From contig OZ025835.1 of the NCBI GenBank assembly GCA_964019425.1, positions 682,001-746,000 on the forward strand: a stretch of DNA of 64,000 bases, written 5' to 3'. The notes beneath the pieces were generated by a model. That model had not been told where the DNA came from. It was given only the letters and a program-made list of their open reading frames with translations, and made no database searches. Source of the DNA: Flectonema sp. DT1601 (taxonomy: Eukaryota; Euglenozoa; Diplonemea; Diplonemida; Diplonemidae). Of this stretch, positions 38,963 to 48,333 are shown one piece after another (position 1 is the stretch's first letter; the number at the start of each line of letters is the position of its first letter). The translations under genes and the position numbers were made by a program.

Positions 38963-41900
38963 ATGGAAGGACAATGCGAGTTCAAATTCACACAGGAACA
39001 GGGAGTAAAGGACAAGTCAGATTTCCATTCAGTTATTGACGATTGTAGAGAGTCATTCACTGATGAGTTTAGTGTTTATGAACCAGAGGAAATTTATGAA
39101 AAAACAGCGATAAATAAATCAGTCGGAATGAAGATTTTATTGGTAACACTATTCGTAATTTTACTGTTGATAGTTTCTGTCTCAACAAGTGCTACGATGA
39201 TGGCGGGATCGCAATCTAACTTCGACACGTTAAGCGATTCATCAGAGCAAAGTGTAGACATTGTCGTCAGGAGACTGGCATCAAATATGGCGGAGTCTGT
39301 CGCTGATGGAATATCTGATTTCACAACCACTCCATTATTAATTTTAGCGAACTCTGCCGAGAAATTAAAAGAAACGGATTGGAGTGAAAATGACGTCCAC
39401 GATAAAAACATCTTATCAATCATCCTCGGGATTGTTGTGGCATACCAAAGACATCCTAAGTTAGACGGTACAGTATCAGCTTACATTACAGCCGTACCCA
39501 GGAATTCATCTAATTATATTCACTTGGCTGGTATGGCAACACCACATGGTTGGGCTGGGGGTTCGGAAATATTCCTGTGGGGTGAATCAAATCATTTATC
39601 TGATCCGGCTTTTAAACTTGTTATGCATCCGAGAAATAGTTCCTCAATTGATAATTGGAAATCAAATTTTCCGATTACAATGTTTCAGGAGTGGAGTGTT
39701 ACAGAAAAGCGATGGTTTACGGACACGATGGAGCGACCAAAACAGCAGCTATCTGACGTCACTTGGGCTTCTGTCTTCTTCCAAGATTGTATTATGAAGT
39801 TAGTTCAGCCGATGGTTCAGCCGATTATGTATGCTGATGGGAATGGTATAAAGTATATTTTAGTCATCGACATTGAGGTCGAATATTTTTCAAAATTTCT
39901 ACGGATTCAAACAAAGAGTATCTCAGCTAATTCGAAAGCCGTGATTGTCGAGTCAAAGTCAGGACTGGAAATAGCGCATTCTCTTCTAAATTATGATCCT
40001 TGTATCTTGGAATTATCACCAGCAGCTAACTCACCTGATCCTCATATTCGACATGCTGTGAAGACAATTAGTTCAAATGTCCCTTGGATGTCAGCTGATG
40101 GCTTTAGTCAGAACTCAATAGTATTTTGTCCGAGGGGATGCTGGGCGGAGTACTCACGTCCTTTCAGAACTATTCGTGATTGTGGTTTCAACGTAGGTGA
40201 TGCTGATGGTGATACTGATAGTGATGGTGATGGCGATAACAATGAAAGAGAAGTAGAAATTCTCGCATCTGACGGAACCGACGGTGATGGAAACACTGGC
40301 GATACCGACGGTGATGGAAACACTGGCGATACCGACGGTGATGGAAACACTGGCGATACCGACGGTGATGGAAACACTGGCGATACCGACGGTGATGGAA
40401 ACACTGGCGATACCGACGGTGATGGAAACACTGGCGATACTGACGGTGATGGTGACGCTGACGCTGATACCGACGGCACTAATGGAAAAGATAATTCAAA
40501 AGATGCGATTTATGGAATTGAAAACACTGCACTGATCGGACCACAGAGTGAACAAGTTTTAATCAGAGCATCGAAGGTATCGGACAGCTTCGGGTTGGAC
40601 TGGACAACTGTTTTGATAATACCACAAGGTGACTTCTACAGTGAGATTAAGAGATCACAAACACAAGCTCAGGACAAGATGGATGAAGTTTCTTTGATAT
40701 CAATCAGCGTAGCTGTTGGTGCGTTGTTAGGGGCTGTGGCTGCTGTTCTATTTGTGACCAACAGAATAGCTAAACCCATTCACAATTTGATGGATGAAAT
40801 GTCGCGAGTTGCTGTTATGGAATTAGAGAACATCGATGAACCTCCTCTCAGTGTAATCTCAGAAATAAATAGCATGCAGGCATCATTCCTTGTAATGGTT
40901 GGTCACTTAAAAGCACTTAGAGCATTCCTTCCTGAATCAGTACTGGCAGCTGGTATTCAAGAACCTCCAATTGGTAGTATTGGAATAGTGTTTACAGACA
41001 TTGTCAGTAGTACTCTTCTGTGGGATAGATCTCCTACTGCTATGGATGTTTGTCTTGGGATTCATAACTCTGAGATTCGTATTGGGATTATTAAATATTC
41101 AGGTTACGAAGTAAAGACTATTGGAGATGCTTTCTTTGTTGCCTTCGCTGATGTTGAAAACGCAGCGAGGTTTGCCCTAGAAACTCATGAGAGATTAGTA
41201 GACTCCGAATGGGATCCAGAACTTGGACTCCCTCCAGTAGTTGAAAAAGGGACTTCAAACACTCTTTGGAATGGCCTAGTTGTTCGTGTTGGTCTCACAT
41301 ATGGTGAAGTAATTTCAGAAAAAAACCCCCTCACAGGAAGAGGCGACTACAGAGGTACTCCCGTAAATATAGGCTCTCGATTAGAGGCCGCTTCAAAACA
41401 TGGCTGCGTCTGTATGGATGGCAGGACCTTTGCAGTTATTTCAAAAAAAATAAAAGTTCAATCTATCAAAGACCTTCGAACATTTTTAAAAGGACTGAGT
41501 GGTACTTTTGATATCTTTCAGGTATCGCTTCCAAGGTTAGCTAAAAGATTAACTGATAACCCAGTAGCACATGACGGTACTCGAAACGATCGCGTTGATA
41601 TTTCATTGAAATTAGGTGCTCTTGGAGTTAGAAGTCCACCAGATCCGAACAAACATAAAGTGTTTTCTAAATCATCATTTTCTTCGCAACTATCACGGTC
41701 GGCAAGACCGAGAAGGCATGAGCTGCCCGAGAAGGCCTCAGACCTGTCGATTGCAGTCGTTCGTGCTGTCGGGAGAATTGACGGTGTAGTAAATATCTTG
41801 AGCGCTATCATCACAGCAAGTGGAGAGATTGCTCATCAAACAGGAGGAGTAATAGAACATGTTCACAATAGATTAGTTATACTGTCTTGGAATGCTAGTA

Positions 41901-42541
41901 AGTGTTGTTGTAGTCACAGGACATCTTGTCTTCTATTCGCACAAAAATTACAACAAAAACTCTCCAACGCCGCCACGGTTGGTATCTGCTCAGGAACAAC
42001 AAAACACGGAATTGTTGGAAGTCTGAGACAGAAATTCTACAGCGTTGTTGGAGCCAGTCTCGAACTAGCAACCAGCGTAGCGGAATACTCCTCTACTCTG
42101 CACTGTTTCGCATTGCACGCTGAAGTAGAAGATGAAATAAAATGTCCTTTTACTGCAACCTTTCTAGTTCCAATTGACAGATGGAGAATAGACGGCATTG
42201 GTGAGGTTACAATTAATTATATAAACTTCTCAAGAGTTGCTGCTTCAGAGAGTGACAAGAGTAGAAGTGAAGAAATAGAACTCAGTCAGTACGTTGAAAC
42301 CTTTGAGAAAATGATGTCTGGAGGACCATTAGTACTACCTCCGTACATTGAAGGAATTACCAGGGAGTTAATTGAAAATAATTTACTACTGATGACAACA
42401 ACTGACTCATCTCATGGATGTAGAATTCATTCATCTCCGCTTTCATTACTTCCGAGTGAGATAGCAGCTGACGCCCCATCGGCTCTCGTTGCTAAAGTTA
42501 CTTCTGGAAAGACTCTTCAGTTATCCTGTTACATTGATTGA
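38963..42541 (+). CDS. Receptor-type adenylyl cyclase with extracellular sensor, HAMP and second degenerate cyclase domain, 1192 aa
   Basis: TM1 about 55-78, a large probably extracellular Cache-like sensor region (80-570) that includes six Asp/Gly repeats (441-494), TM2 about 576-600, HAMP-like linker 601-655, then a class III cyclase domain about 668-840. Catalytic set: metal Asp679 ('FTDIVSST') and Asp722 ('TIGDAF'), adenine-type Lys718 and Asp795, transition-state Asn802 and Arg806. That set predicts ATP to cAMP. Residues about 925-1060 ('GICSGTTKHGIVGSLRQKFYSVVG' region) look like a second cyclase fold without the metal Asp pair. Start: ATG at 38963; the acceptor is uncertain (AG 38896-38897 or 38958-38959). 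Confidence 0.88.
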   Translation: MEGQCEFKFTQEQGVKDKSDFHSVIDDCRESFTDEFSVYEPEEIYEKTAINKSVGMKILLVTLFVILLLIVSVSTSATMMAGSQSNFDTLSDSSEQSVDIVVRRLASNMAESVADGISDFTTTPLLILANSAEKLKETDWSENDVHDKNILSIILGIVVAYQRHPKLDGTVSAYITAVPRNSSNYIHLAGMATPHGWAGGSEIFLWGESNHLSDPAFKLVMHPRNSSSIDNWKSNFPITMFQEWSVTEKRWFTDTMERPKQQLSDVTWASVFFQDCIMKLVQPMVQPIMYADGNGIKYILVIDIEVEYFSKFLRIQTKSISANSKAVIVESKSGLEIAHSLLNYDPCILELSPAANSPDPHIRHAVKTISSNVPWMSADGFSQNSIVFCPRGCWAEYSRPFRTIRDCGFNVGDADGDTDSDGDGDNNEREVEILASDGTDGDGNTGDTDGDGNTGDTDGDGNTGDTDGDGNTGDTDGDGNTGDTDGDGNTGDTDGDGDADADTDGTNGKDNSKDAIYGIENTALIGPQSEQVLIRASKVSDSFGLDWTTVLIIPQGDFYSEIKRSQTQAQDKMDEVSLISISVAVGALLGAVAAVLFVTNRIAKPIHNLMDEMSRVAVMELENIDEPPLSVISEINSMQASFLVMVGHLKALRAFLPESVLAAGIQEPPIGSIGIVFTDIVSSTLLWDRSPTAMDVCLGIHNSEIRIGIIKYSGYEVKTIGDAFFVAFADVENAARFALETHERLVDSEWDPELGLPPVVEKGTSNTLWNGLVVRVGLTYGEVISEKNPLTGRGDYRGTPVNIGSRLEAASKHGCVCMDGRTFAVISKKIKVQSIKDLRTFLKGLSGTFDIFQVSLPRLAKRLTDNPVAHDGTRNDRVDISLKLGALGVRSPPDPNKHKVFSKSSFSSQLSRSARPRRHELPEKASDLSIAVVRAVGRIDGVVNILSAIITASGEIAHQTGGVIEHVHNRLVILSWNASKCCCSHRTSCLLFAQKLQQKLSNAATVGICSGTTKHGIVGSLRQKFYSVVGASLELATSVAEYSSTLHCFALHAEVEDEIKCPFTATFLVPIDRWRIDGIGEVTINYINFSRVAASESDKSRSEEIELSQYVETFEKMMSGGPLVLPPYIEGITRELIENNLLLMTTTDSSHGCRIHSSPLSLLPSEIAADAPSALVAKVTSGKTLQLSCYID
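40283..40444 (+). repeat. Six tandem 27-bp units in the cyclase ectodomain
   Basis: Six copies of a unit encoding DGDGNTGDT, almost base-identical, the last with one change. Asp/Gly/Asn repeats resemble calcium-binding loops (thrombospondin-type-3 or RTX style). Near identity means recent expansion and likely length polymorphism. Confidence 0.9.
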
Positions 42542-43355
42542 GAGTACAATTTAATTGCTAATCATGCAAATCTCCTCTTTCGATTTCTGGATAACGGACA
42601 TTTACGAGAAACATTAATTATAATGTAGTTTTTTTACGACATTTTACAAAGTGTTTGCGTTCACCTTTTATGGTGCTGTAAGTTACTAATGCTTATTATT
42701 AGTAGTAAGACATACTTGCTTTCAAAAAAAAAAAAGTTTTTTTTTTTTTTTCTTTCCCCTAGTCATCTAGTTTAAGGCGGAGCATTAAGGGCTACAGATC
42801 TATTGATTTTTGTCGAAATTAATAAAATATTGCCTTCAGCTGGGAAGAGACTATTAAGTTATCACTTCTTTCGATGGGTCAGTAATAAAAAAACTGATAA
42901 ATAAAACATTTACTCTCCCTGCGATGCTACGGTTCTTTATTTATTGCTCTCTCTCTCTCTCCATTTTTTTCTCCTCTCCTCTTTATTTTCTCTCGCATAG
43001 CAAGTGGTCCAGTGAAGTTACGGCCTAAACCTGACTGTCTCGTGTGGGATTTCAGATTGGTGTAGTTATTCGAGTTGCTTTAGTTTTGTGGTACTTCTTT
43101 TTAATGCTTTCGGTAAGTCCCTTTTACAATACCAACGCTTGAGATCAGGCAAAATATATATTTATTACTCCTATCTACTCCTCTCTTGATTGTATCTAAT
43201 TACACTCTCTGATCACATTTTATTTATTTTATTTTTTTTTTTGTTTTGTCTCTCTGGAAATACTTCAACCGAAATAGTTCTGTGGAATTACTAACGAGAG
43301 TCTTTGATAGGTTTCTTGCTTTTGATGGTTTGTTTTTGTTCTGCTTTTGCATTAA

Positions 43356-43387
<32 letters not shown>

Positions 43388-43713
43388 ATTATTATTTAGT
43401 TTATTTTATTTTCTGTGGGTGATCCGGTTGGAAAAAACATTCCACCATCAAATGTCAAACCATGGAAGTTACTACCACTCGTTCAGTAACACTACGTTGC
43501 TTGGCGAAGTGGGGATTTATTTTTGCTACCTTCAGCAACTCATTTCCATGAGTTGGGAAGAGCTATGCATTATTTTTTTATTTATATTTGCTTACACTTT
43601 TCTCTTCTCTCTTCTGCTGAGCCGCTTGATTCTTTAAATGTTTGTTGTCGAAAAATGTAATCACTGTTAAGGAACATTAAAACTATATTTATATTATCTC
43701 AAGTCTGCACAAA
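42542..43713. other. Intergenic region, 1.2 kb
   Basis: AT-rich with a CT microsatellite (about 42949-42962) and a T27 tract (43361-43387). The short open frame near 43419 starts without ATG and is not convincing. The last bases hold the acceptor AG 43702-43703 of the WW-MORN gene. Nothing else recognised. Confidence 0.55.
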
Positions 43714-46542
43714 ATGGAATGGCGGCGTCACACTGATGAAGCAACCAACCGAACGTACACATATCCTGAAGGGTGTTCAGATCCTAATGAATTGTGGCTG
43801 GTTTGTAATAATGGAGAGAGAGAATACTTTCACAATGTTCATAGTGGGATAACTACATGGGAGTTACCAAAGACTGCTGTTCGAGATGGAGGTGAAGTTG
43901 AGTTGAATGGATTTGAAGCCATCGCAAAGACTCCCAGCCCTCCGCGATCATCCTCCGAAACACCAACAAGGGAACAGATAACTACGGCTAACGATTCGGA
44001 TGATGAAAACGAAGACGAGCAGCGTCGTCAGAAACTCAAAGACAGACTCGCTGCAGCAAAATTACATCGCGAAATGGCAGCAAGAAAACGACGAGAACGA
44101 ACTGCTGGTAGACAACAAACACCAACTCCAACACCAACACAAACACAAACACCAGTTCGTGACACTGTTGGTGAAGATATTAAAAAGTCACCTGAACCCG
44201 TTCCTGTTCCGAACATCACTTCTGAAGTTCCTGTCGCGATGGAATCCCCGAGTCCTTCTCCTCCTCCTGAGAGGAAGAAATCAGTTTCTCCCTCGTCTAT
44301 ATCAACACCAGTGAAGTCACCTTCTCCAACTTTATCTGAGAAAGCCAGTGAAATGACAGCCAGTGTGATGAACTCACTGAAGGCTCAGTCTCCTTCTCTC
44401 ACTAAAATGCTTTCGGACAGACTGAACAACTTACAGAGCGCTTCCGTTAGAACATGTCTTGAGTGTAATTTACCTTTATCAACTAAATTTTGTAGTGAAA
44501 CAGGAAAACCACATTCAGGGACACCAGACCCTGAGAAGATTATTACTAATTCACTTCCACCTCGTAGTTCTATAAAAGGAGTCGTTGATGACGACCTTGA
44601 TTTACTTATTAATAATCACCTTCAAGAAACTCCTCCTAAAATTATTAGTAAAAGTAATCTGTTACTAAATGTTAGCATTCCAACACCAACATCAAGACAG
44701 GCGGGTCACAAGTCTATTCACATTGTTTTTAACGGAATGTCACATTACTTTAATATCGTACCTGGTGTCACAGAGTCTGATATGTATAGGGTGGTTAGAG
44801 CAAAGTTTGGCATATCTGGTGATATAATAATTACATTAAACTCGAGTATCGCCTTCTCACAACTACAAGGAGGAGAATCAATTGAGTGTAGCGCAATTGA
44901 AGACGGTGACAGGTTCTTTAGAGAAATACTAAAATCAAAAATTTTACAAAAGTTTTCCCATTCTGACGTTGAATGGCAACACTGCATTGATACGCTATCT
45001 GGACTAGAAGGTACGGCAGCTATACATCAATTGTTCGCTTCGGTAAACTTACCCGGAGCTGCTGAGCCATTTATTCAACAAAAATGCACTCGAGCGCTTG
45101 ATGTGCTTACTGTGTTTGAATCGGATGTCATTAGGCTTTTATTATCAATTAATTCACAACAACAACAACAACCTGTTGGAACTGACAGAGACAGTCGTGA
45201 ATCTCACTTGAGAAGTATTGGAGTTAGAGATTCTGAAGACTTCTTAAGGTTTGTTGATGCGATAATTGAACCTTCTGAACAACATGAAGTATCACAAATG
45301 TTTACATCACATCAACCAGTCTCTCCAATTGAAGAAATAGTTCAATCATCATTTGTAAGTACTCAAGGTAATACAAGTCTCTTGATAGAAGCAATGCAGT
45401 CAGGTAGGGTTCCATTCGCCTCTCCTTCGACTATCGGAGTTCGTCAAAAGTCTATTTCCCCTGCCCCCACTGATGCCATGAAATCCCTCCAATCCGGAGC
45501 TGTTCGATTCCCGGTCCAGAACATCTCTCCTCATAGATCTCCCCATTTTGGTACCCCAGCTCGATCACCACAGCCACAAAAAACCCCAACGCAAGTGCGT
45601 AAAGAAGATGCGGAGCAAATCCGGAAGGAAGTTGTGGCTTTGGCGAAACACAGACGGAATGCTAATATAAATCAGGGAAAAGGTGTGAAAAAGACTTCAA
45701 CTAAACAAGTAGCGGCAACACCACCACCTCAGAAAAAAACTACCAACGGATCGATAAAGTATGGTGACGGTAGTACTTATAAAGGTGAGCTTATGGATTC
45801 TCAAAGACATGGAAAGGGAAGACTAACTCAATCAGATCATATTTATGATGGAGAGTGGGAGAATAATCAAAAACATGGCAACTCAAACTCTGCATATCCC
45901 GGCAAGGGAATCCACAGTGGATTTTGGACAAATAACGAAATGACTGGAAGTGGGAAACTCACCATTGGCGACTTACAAGCTGAAGGAGACCTCGTCAATG
46001 GAAAACTCCACGGAGTTGCTTCAATCAGATACCCCAGCGGTGATTCCTTTACTGGTGAAGTAAATAATAATCAAAGAGGTACTTCAGGATCTGTTCAGTA
46101 CTCAAATGATGATCATTATCAATGGAAATGGAAAGATCCATCAGAAGTTGGAACTGGTATTGCGATCCTTTCTTATAGAACTGGTGATGTTTATGAAGGT
46201 GAGATCTCAAAATATAAAAAACATGGAAAGGGTACTTTCACATTTGCTGACGGTCACGTTTACACAGGTCAATTCTACTTTGGAATGATGGAAGGAACGG
46301 GAACTTTTAAATATTCCACTGGAGGGGAGTACTGCGGATCTATGAGAGCAAATTCATTTCACGGGACTGGAACCTACAACGATTGTCAAAGTCAGATATA
46401 CACAGGTGAGTGGTACAACGGTAAGATGCACGGCAAGGGTGTTATGCAATTCGATAACGGAGACAAATGGGAAGGAATCTGGGAAGACGATTCACGAGTA
46501 GAAGGACGCTACATCCACTCTGGTCACATAGTAATTAGATAG
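43714..46542 (+). CDS. WW domain + MORN repeat protein, 942 aa
   Basis: A WW domain lies at about 25-52 (W28, 'EYFHNVHSGITTW' with W49, then LP). A charged helix (about 85-135) is followed by a Pro/Ser/Thr-rich stretch, a small Cys/His cluster 'CLECNLPLSTKFC...H' (about 247-270), a region resembling a ubiquitin-like fold (about 330-400), then roughly ten MORN repeats from 680 to the end ('YGDGSTYKGEL', 'YTGEWYNGKMHGKG' and so on). WW binds proline-rich peptides and MORN repeats commonly tether proteins to membranes or cytoskeleton, so a cortical or flagellar scaffold is likely. I know of no standard family with this exact combination. ATG lies 10 nt after CTCAAG. Confidence 0.85.
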   Translation: MEWRRHTDEATNRTYTYPEGCSDPNELWLVCNNGEREYFHNVHSGITTWELPKTAVRDGGEVELNGFEAIAKTPSPPRSSSETPTREQITTANDSDDENEDEQRRQKLKDRLAAAKLHREMAARKRRERTAGRQQTPTPTPTQTQTPVRDTVGEDIKKSPEPVPVPNITSEVPVAMESPSPSPPPERKKSVSPSSISTPVKSPSPTLSEKASEMTASVMNSLKAQSPSLTKMLSDRLNNLQSASVRTCLECNLPLSTKFCSETGKPHSGTPDPEKIITNSLPPRSSIKGVVDDDLDLLINNHLQETPPKIISKSNLLLNVSIPTPTSRQAGHKSIHIVFNGMSHYFNIVPGVTESDMYRVVRAKFGISGDIIITLNSSIAFSQLQGGESIECSAIEDGDRFFREILKSKILQKFSHSDVEWQHCIDTLSGLEGTAAIHQLFASVNLPGAAEPFIQQKCTRALDVLTVFESDVIRLLLSINSQQQQQPVGTDRDSRESHLRSIGVRDSEDFLRFVDAIIEPSEQHEVSQMFTSHQPVSPIEEIVQSSFVSTQGNTSLLIEAMQSGRVPFASPSTIGVRQKSISPAPTDAMKSLQSGAVRFPVQNISPHRSPHFGTPARSPQPQKTPTQVRKEDAEQIRKEVVALAKHRRNANINQGKGVKKTSTKQVAATPPPQKKTTNGSIKYGDGSTYKGELMDSQRHGKGRLTQSDHIYDGEWENNQKHGNSNSAYPGKGIHSGFWTNNEMTGSGKLTIGDLQAEGDLVNGKLHGVASIRYPSGDSFTGEVNNNQRGTSGSVQYSNDDHYQWKWKDPSEVGTGIAILSYRTGDVYEGEISKYKKHGKGTFTFADGHVYTGQFYFGMMEGTGTFKYSTGGEYCGSMRANSFHGTGTYNDCQSQIYTGEWYNGKMHGKGVMQFDNGDKWEGIWEDDSRVEGRYIHSGHIVIR

Positions 46543-46932
46543 AAACAATATTTTGATAATTTAAAATTAGAAAAGTCTTCACAAACAATAAGATACTCGA
46601 AGTAACAGGTTTCCTTTTTTTTTCTGTTTTCGTACTTCCACTTTGAGTCCAAAATACCAACACTCCTTCTTTTAATAGATACCTAGAGAATAAACTATTC
46701 AAAAGTTTATTTATTAAAAAGTAATTTAAAAATATAACAATCTCTTTTTATCTACAGGTTCTCAACTCATCATCCACCGGGTAGTGCTACTGGGCGGTAG
46801 ATCCAGAAAAGAAAAAAAAAAAAAAAAAAAAGGTATTCTTAGACTCTGATACCTGACTGACTTTACTAACCTGTTTCACTCTTTATGATTATTTTAGTTA
46901 TTTCAGGAAGTTATATAAATCAATAACACACG
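46543..46932. other. Intergenic spacer
   Basis: AT-rich with an A20 tract (46812-46831) and a TTTCAG acceptor (AG 46915-46916). No gene seen. Confidence 0.5.
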
Positions 46933-47223
46933 ATGGATGAGGAGCTAAGTTTTAAAATAAAATTTGAACCAGTCCCCCAAGGAGATATCAACCGACTAAG
47001 TGTCCCATGGTTAAAAGTTGAAACACAACAAGATCTGTTGTCTGATTGTTTATCTCAGTTGTCAGGATTAAGTCCCAACGGATCAGAGATACCTTCAATA
47101 AATCAAGGAGAAGAAAGTATAATTGAGAACTGCAACGACTCTGATTTCGAATATTACGAAGACTCCGATGCATCCTCACTCGGAGATGTCTTTGGAGGTC
47201 AGATCGTTGAAGATGATGACTGA
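46933..47223 (+). CDS. Small acidic protein, 96 aa, unknown
   Basis: Starts 16 nt after a good acceptor (AG 46915-46916). Composition is protein-like and strongly acidic at the C-terminus ('DSDFEYYEDSDASSLGD...EDDD'), with no signal, membrane span or known motif. Likely intrinsically disordered. The acceptor position is the main evidence that it is a real gene; homologues would settle it. Confidence 0.55.
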   Translation: MDEELSFKIKFEPVPQGDINRLSVPWLKVETQQDLLSDCLSQLSGLSPNGSEIPSINQGEESIIENCNDSDFEYYEDSDASSLGDVFGGQIVEDDD

Positions 47224-47407
47224 ACGTATTTCACTCTGTTTTATGGTTGCCTTTTATGAGTATTTTGTTTAGTGATGGCTCTCTTTTCCTATTCCTTTGA
47301 CACAAATCGAAGTGTTTTACTTTAATTTTGTTTGCTCTAAATTCACTTTTGTTGTGATGAGCAAGACGTGTTATTTTGTCTTTCTAAATGATGTTGTCTC
47401 CCCCCCC

Positions 47408-47454
47408 TCGGCAAACTAGATCCGTAACTTCGGGAAAAGGATTGGCTCCGAGGA
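47408..47454 (+). rRNA. Fragment resembling a conserved segment of LSU (25S/28S) rRNA
   Basis: The core TAGATCCGTAACTTCGGGA followed by AAAGGATTGGCTC is, from memory, the highly conserved eukaryotic LSU segment 'GGCAAAATAGATCCGTAACTTCGGGATAAGGATTGGCTCTAAGG' region, with only a few differences. Flanking bases do not continue the rRNA, so this is an isolated ~45-bp piece: an rDNA scrap inserted into the spacer, or part of a fragmented rRNA gene. The first is more likely. Confidence 0.65.
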
Positions 47455-47749
47455 CACATGTAGATAACGGTGTGGCCCTCTCAATTCGAGGTTTGCAAAT
47501 CCATCAGTTGACTTGTGAACCTTTCCTGCTTTTGAGTCAAACCAACCATAACTGAGTTTATGGGATGGGCTTTACTGGTAGTGTGCTACGAACCAGCGTA
47601 TTCTTGTCATGTTATTTATCTTTTCTTTTTTTCTCACCCCTGTAACTACCCACCCAGATAATTTTTATTGGTTACCCATTAATGCATTAATGTTTTCAAG
47701 CTGTAACGACCTGCAGGGCATGGGATGCTCAACCTGTAGTGCGTGGTCC

Positions 47750-47883
47750 CCGGGTCAATTTGACTTGACAGCATTTCTTTCTCTGGTAGTTTATTTAAAG
47801 CATGTGATTTTGTGTGGACAGAATCCAGTTATAATGATTCATGTCTAATTTGTTGCGTGTTAACCTTGATTTATTTATCCAAG
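47750..47883 (+). repeat. Dispersed 134-bp noncoding repeat, copy B
   Basis: Two mismatches to copy A at 27550-27683. Flanks are unrelated to those of copy A. A short direct repeat TCC(CC) occurs on both sides, so a target-site duplication is possible but weaker here. Confidence 0.75.
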
Positions 47884-48294
47884 TCCCCTCTGAATTATTT
47901 ACACTTATGCTGTTTGCATTACTTGCCTTACTATGTTACGTGTTTTGAATTGACGGTTACTAGCTGCTGCTGAAAAATCAGGCCTGATGCTTCTGTAAAC
48001 ACGCAATATACATAATTTTAAATTTTTTTTTTTTTTTTTTTTGGCTTTTTTTTTTTTCCGTCACTCCCCCAACTCAATGATTTTATTATTTTTACACTTT
48101 TTTTCTTGTATTTTGATTAGTTGATAACATTAATATTTTCTAAATAAAAGACATTAAAAAAAAGAAGAACTTGAATGTCCCACATAATCAGAATTAAATA
48201 TTCTTCGTAGTTCAATGTGTTATTAACTTTATAACTTCATCCCTACTCGTTTAGTATAATGAGTTATTAGGAAGAGAATCTAAAATATAAAAAA

Positions 48295-48333
48295 ATGACT
48301 ACCGGTAATGCCGACACTCCTTCGAGCTCTTGA
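48295..48333 (+). other. Overlapping upstream reading frame of the EF-hand gene (12 codons)
   Basis: ATG at 48295 in an A-rich context, out of frame with the start at 48308, stop TGA 48331-48333. Confidence 0.4.

Larger units (their letters stand above)
47224..48307. other. Intergenic region, 1.1 kb, with rRNA-like fragment and dispersed repeat
   Basis: Contains an LSU-rRNA-like fragment (47408-47454), copy B of the 134-bp repeat (47750-47883) and a T20 tract (48023-48042). The open frame at 47609-47848 lies largely on the repeat and is not a gene. Confidence 0.6.

Noticed and set aside
38748-39008. Hydrophobic open frame overlapping the start of the cyclase gene
   Set aside because: It starts without ATG, crosses a likely acceptor at 38896-38897 and has no recognisable domain.
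40283-40444. 27-bp tandem repeats as a CRISPR array
   Set aside because: No spacers between units, lies in frame inside a coding region, and the organism is eukaryotic.
43419-43637. 72-codon frame before the WW-MORN gene
   Set aside because: No ATG start, no acceptor, AT-rich composition typical of spacer.
47460-47520. Possible further rRNA or tRNA sequence after the LSU fragment (GAGGTTTGCAAATCC resembles a T-arm)
   Set aside because: No cloverleaf can be formed and no further LSU segment aligns convincingly.
47609-47848. 79-codon frame in the 47-48 kb spacer
   Set aside because: Mostly lies on the noncoding 134-bp repeat; a related frame appears at 27641 for the same reason.
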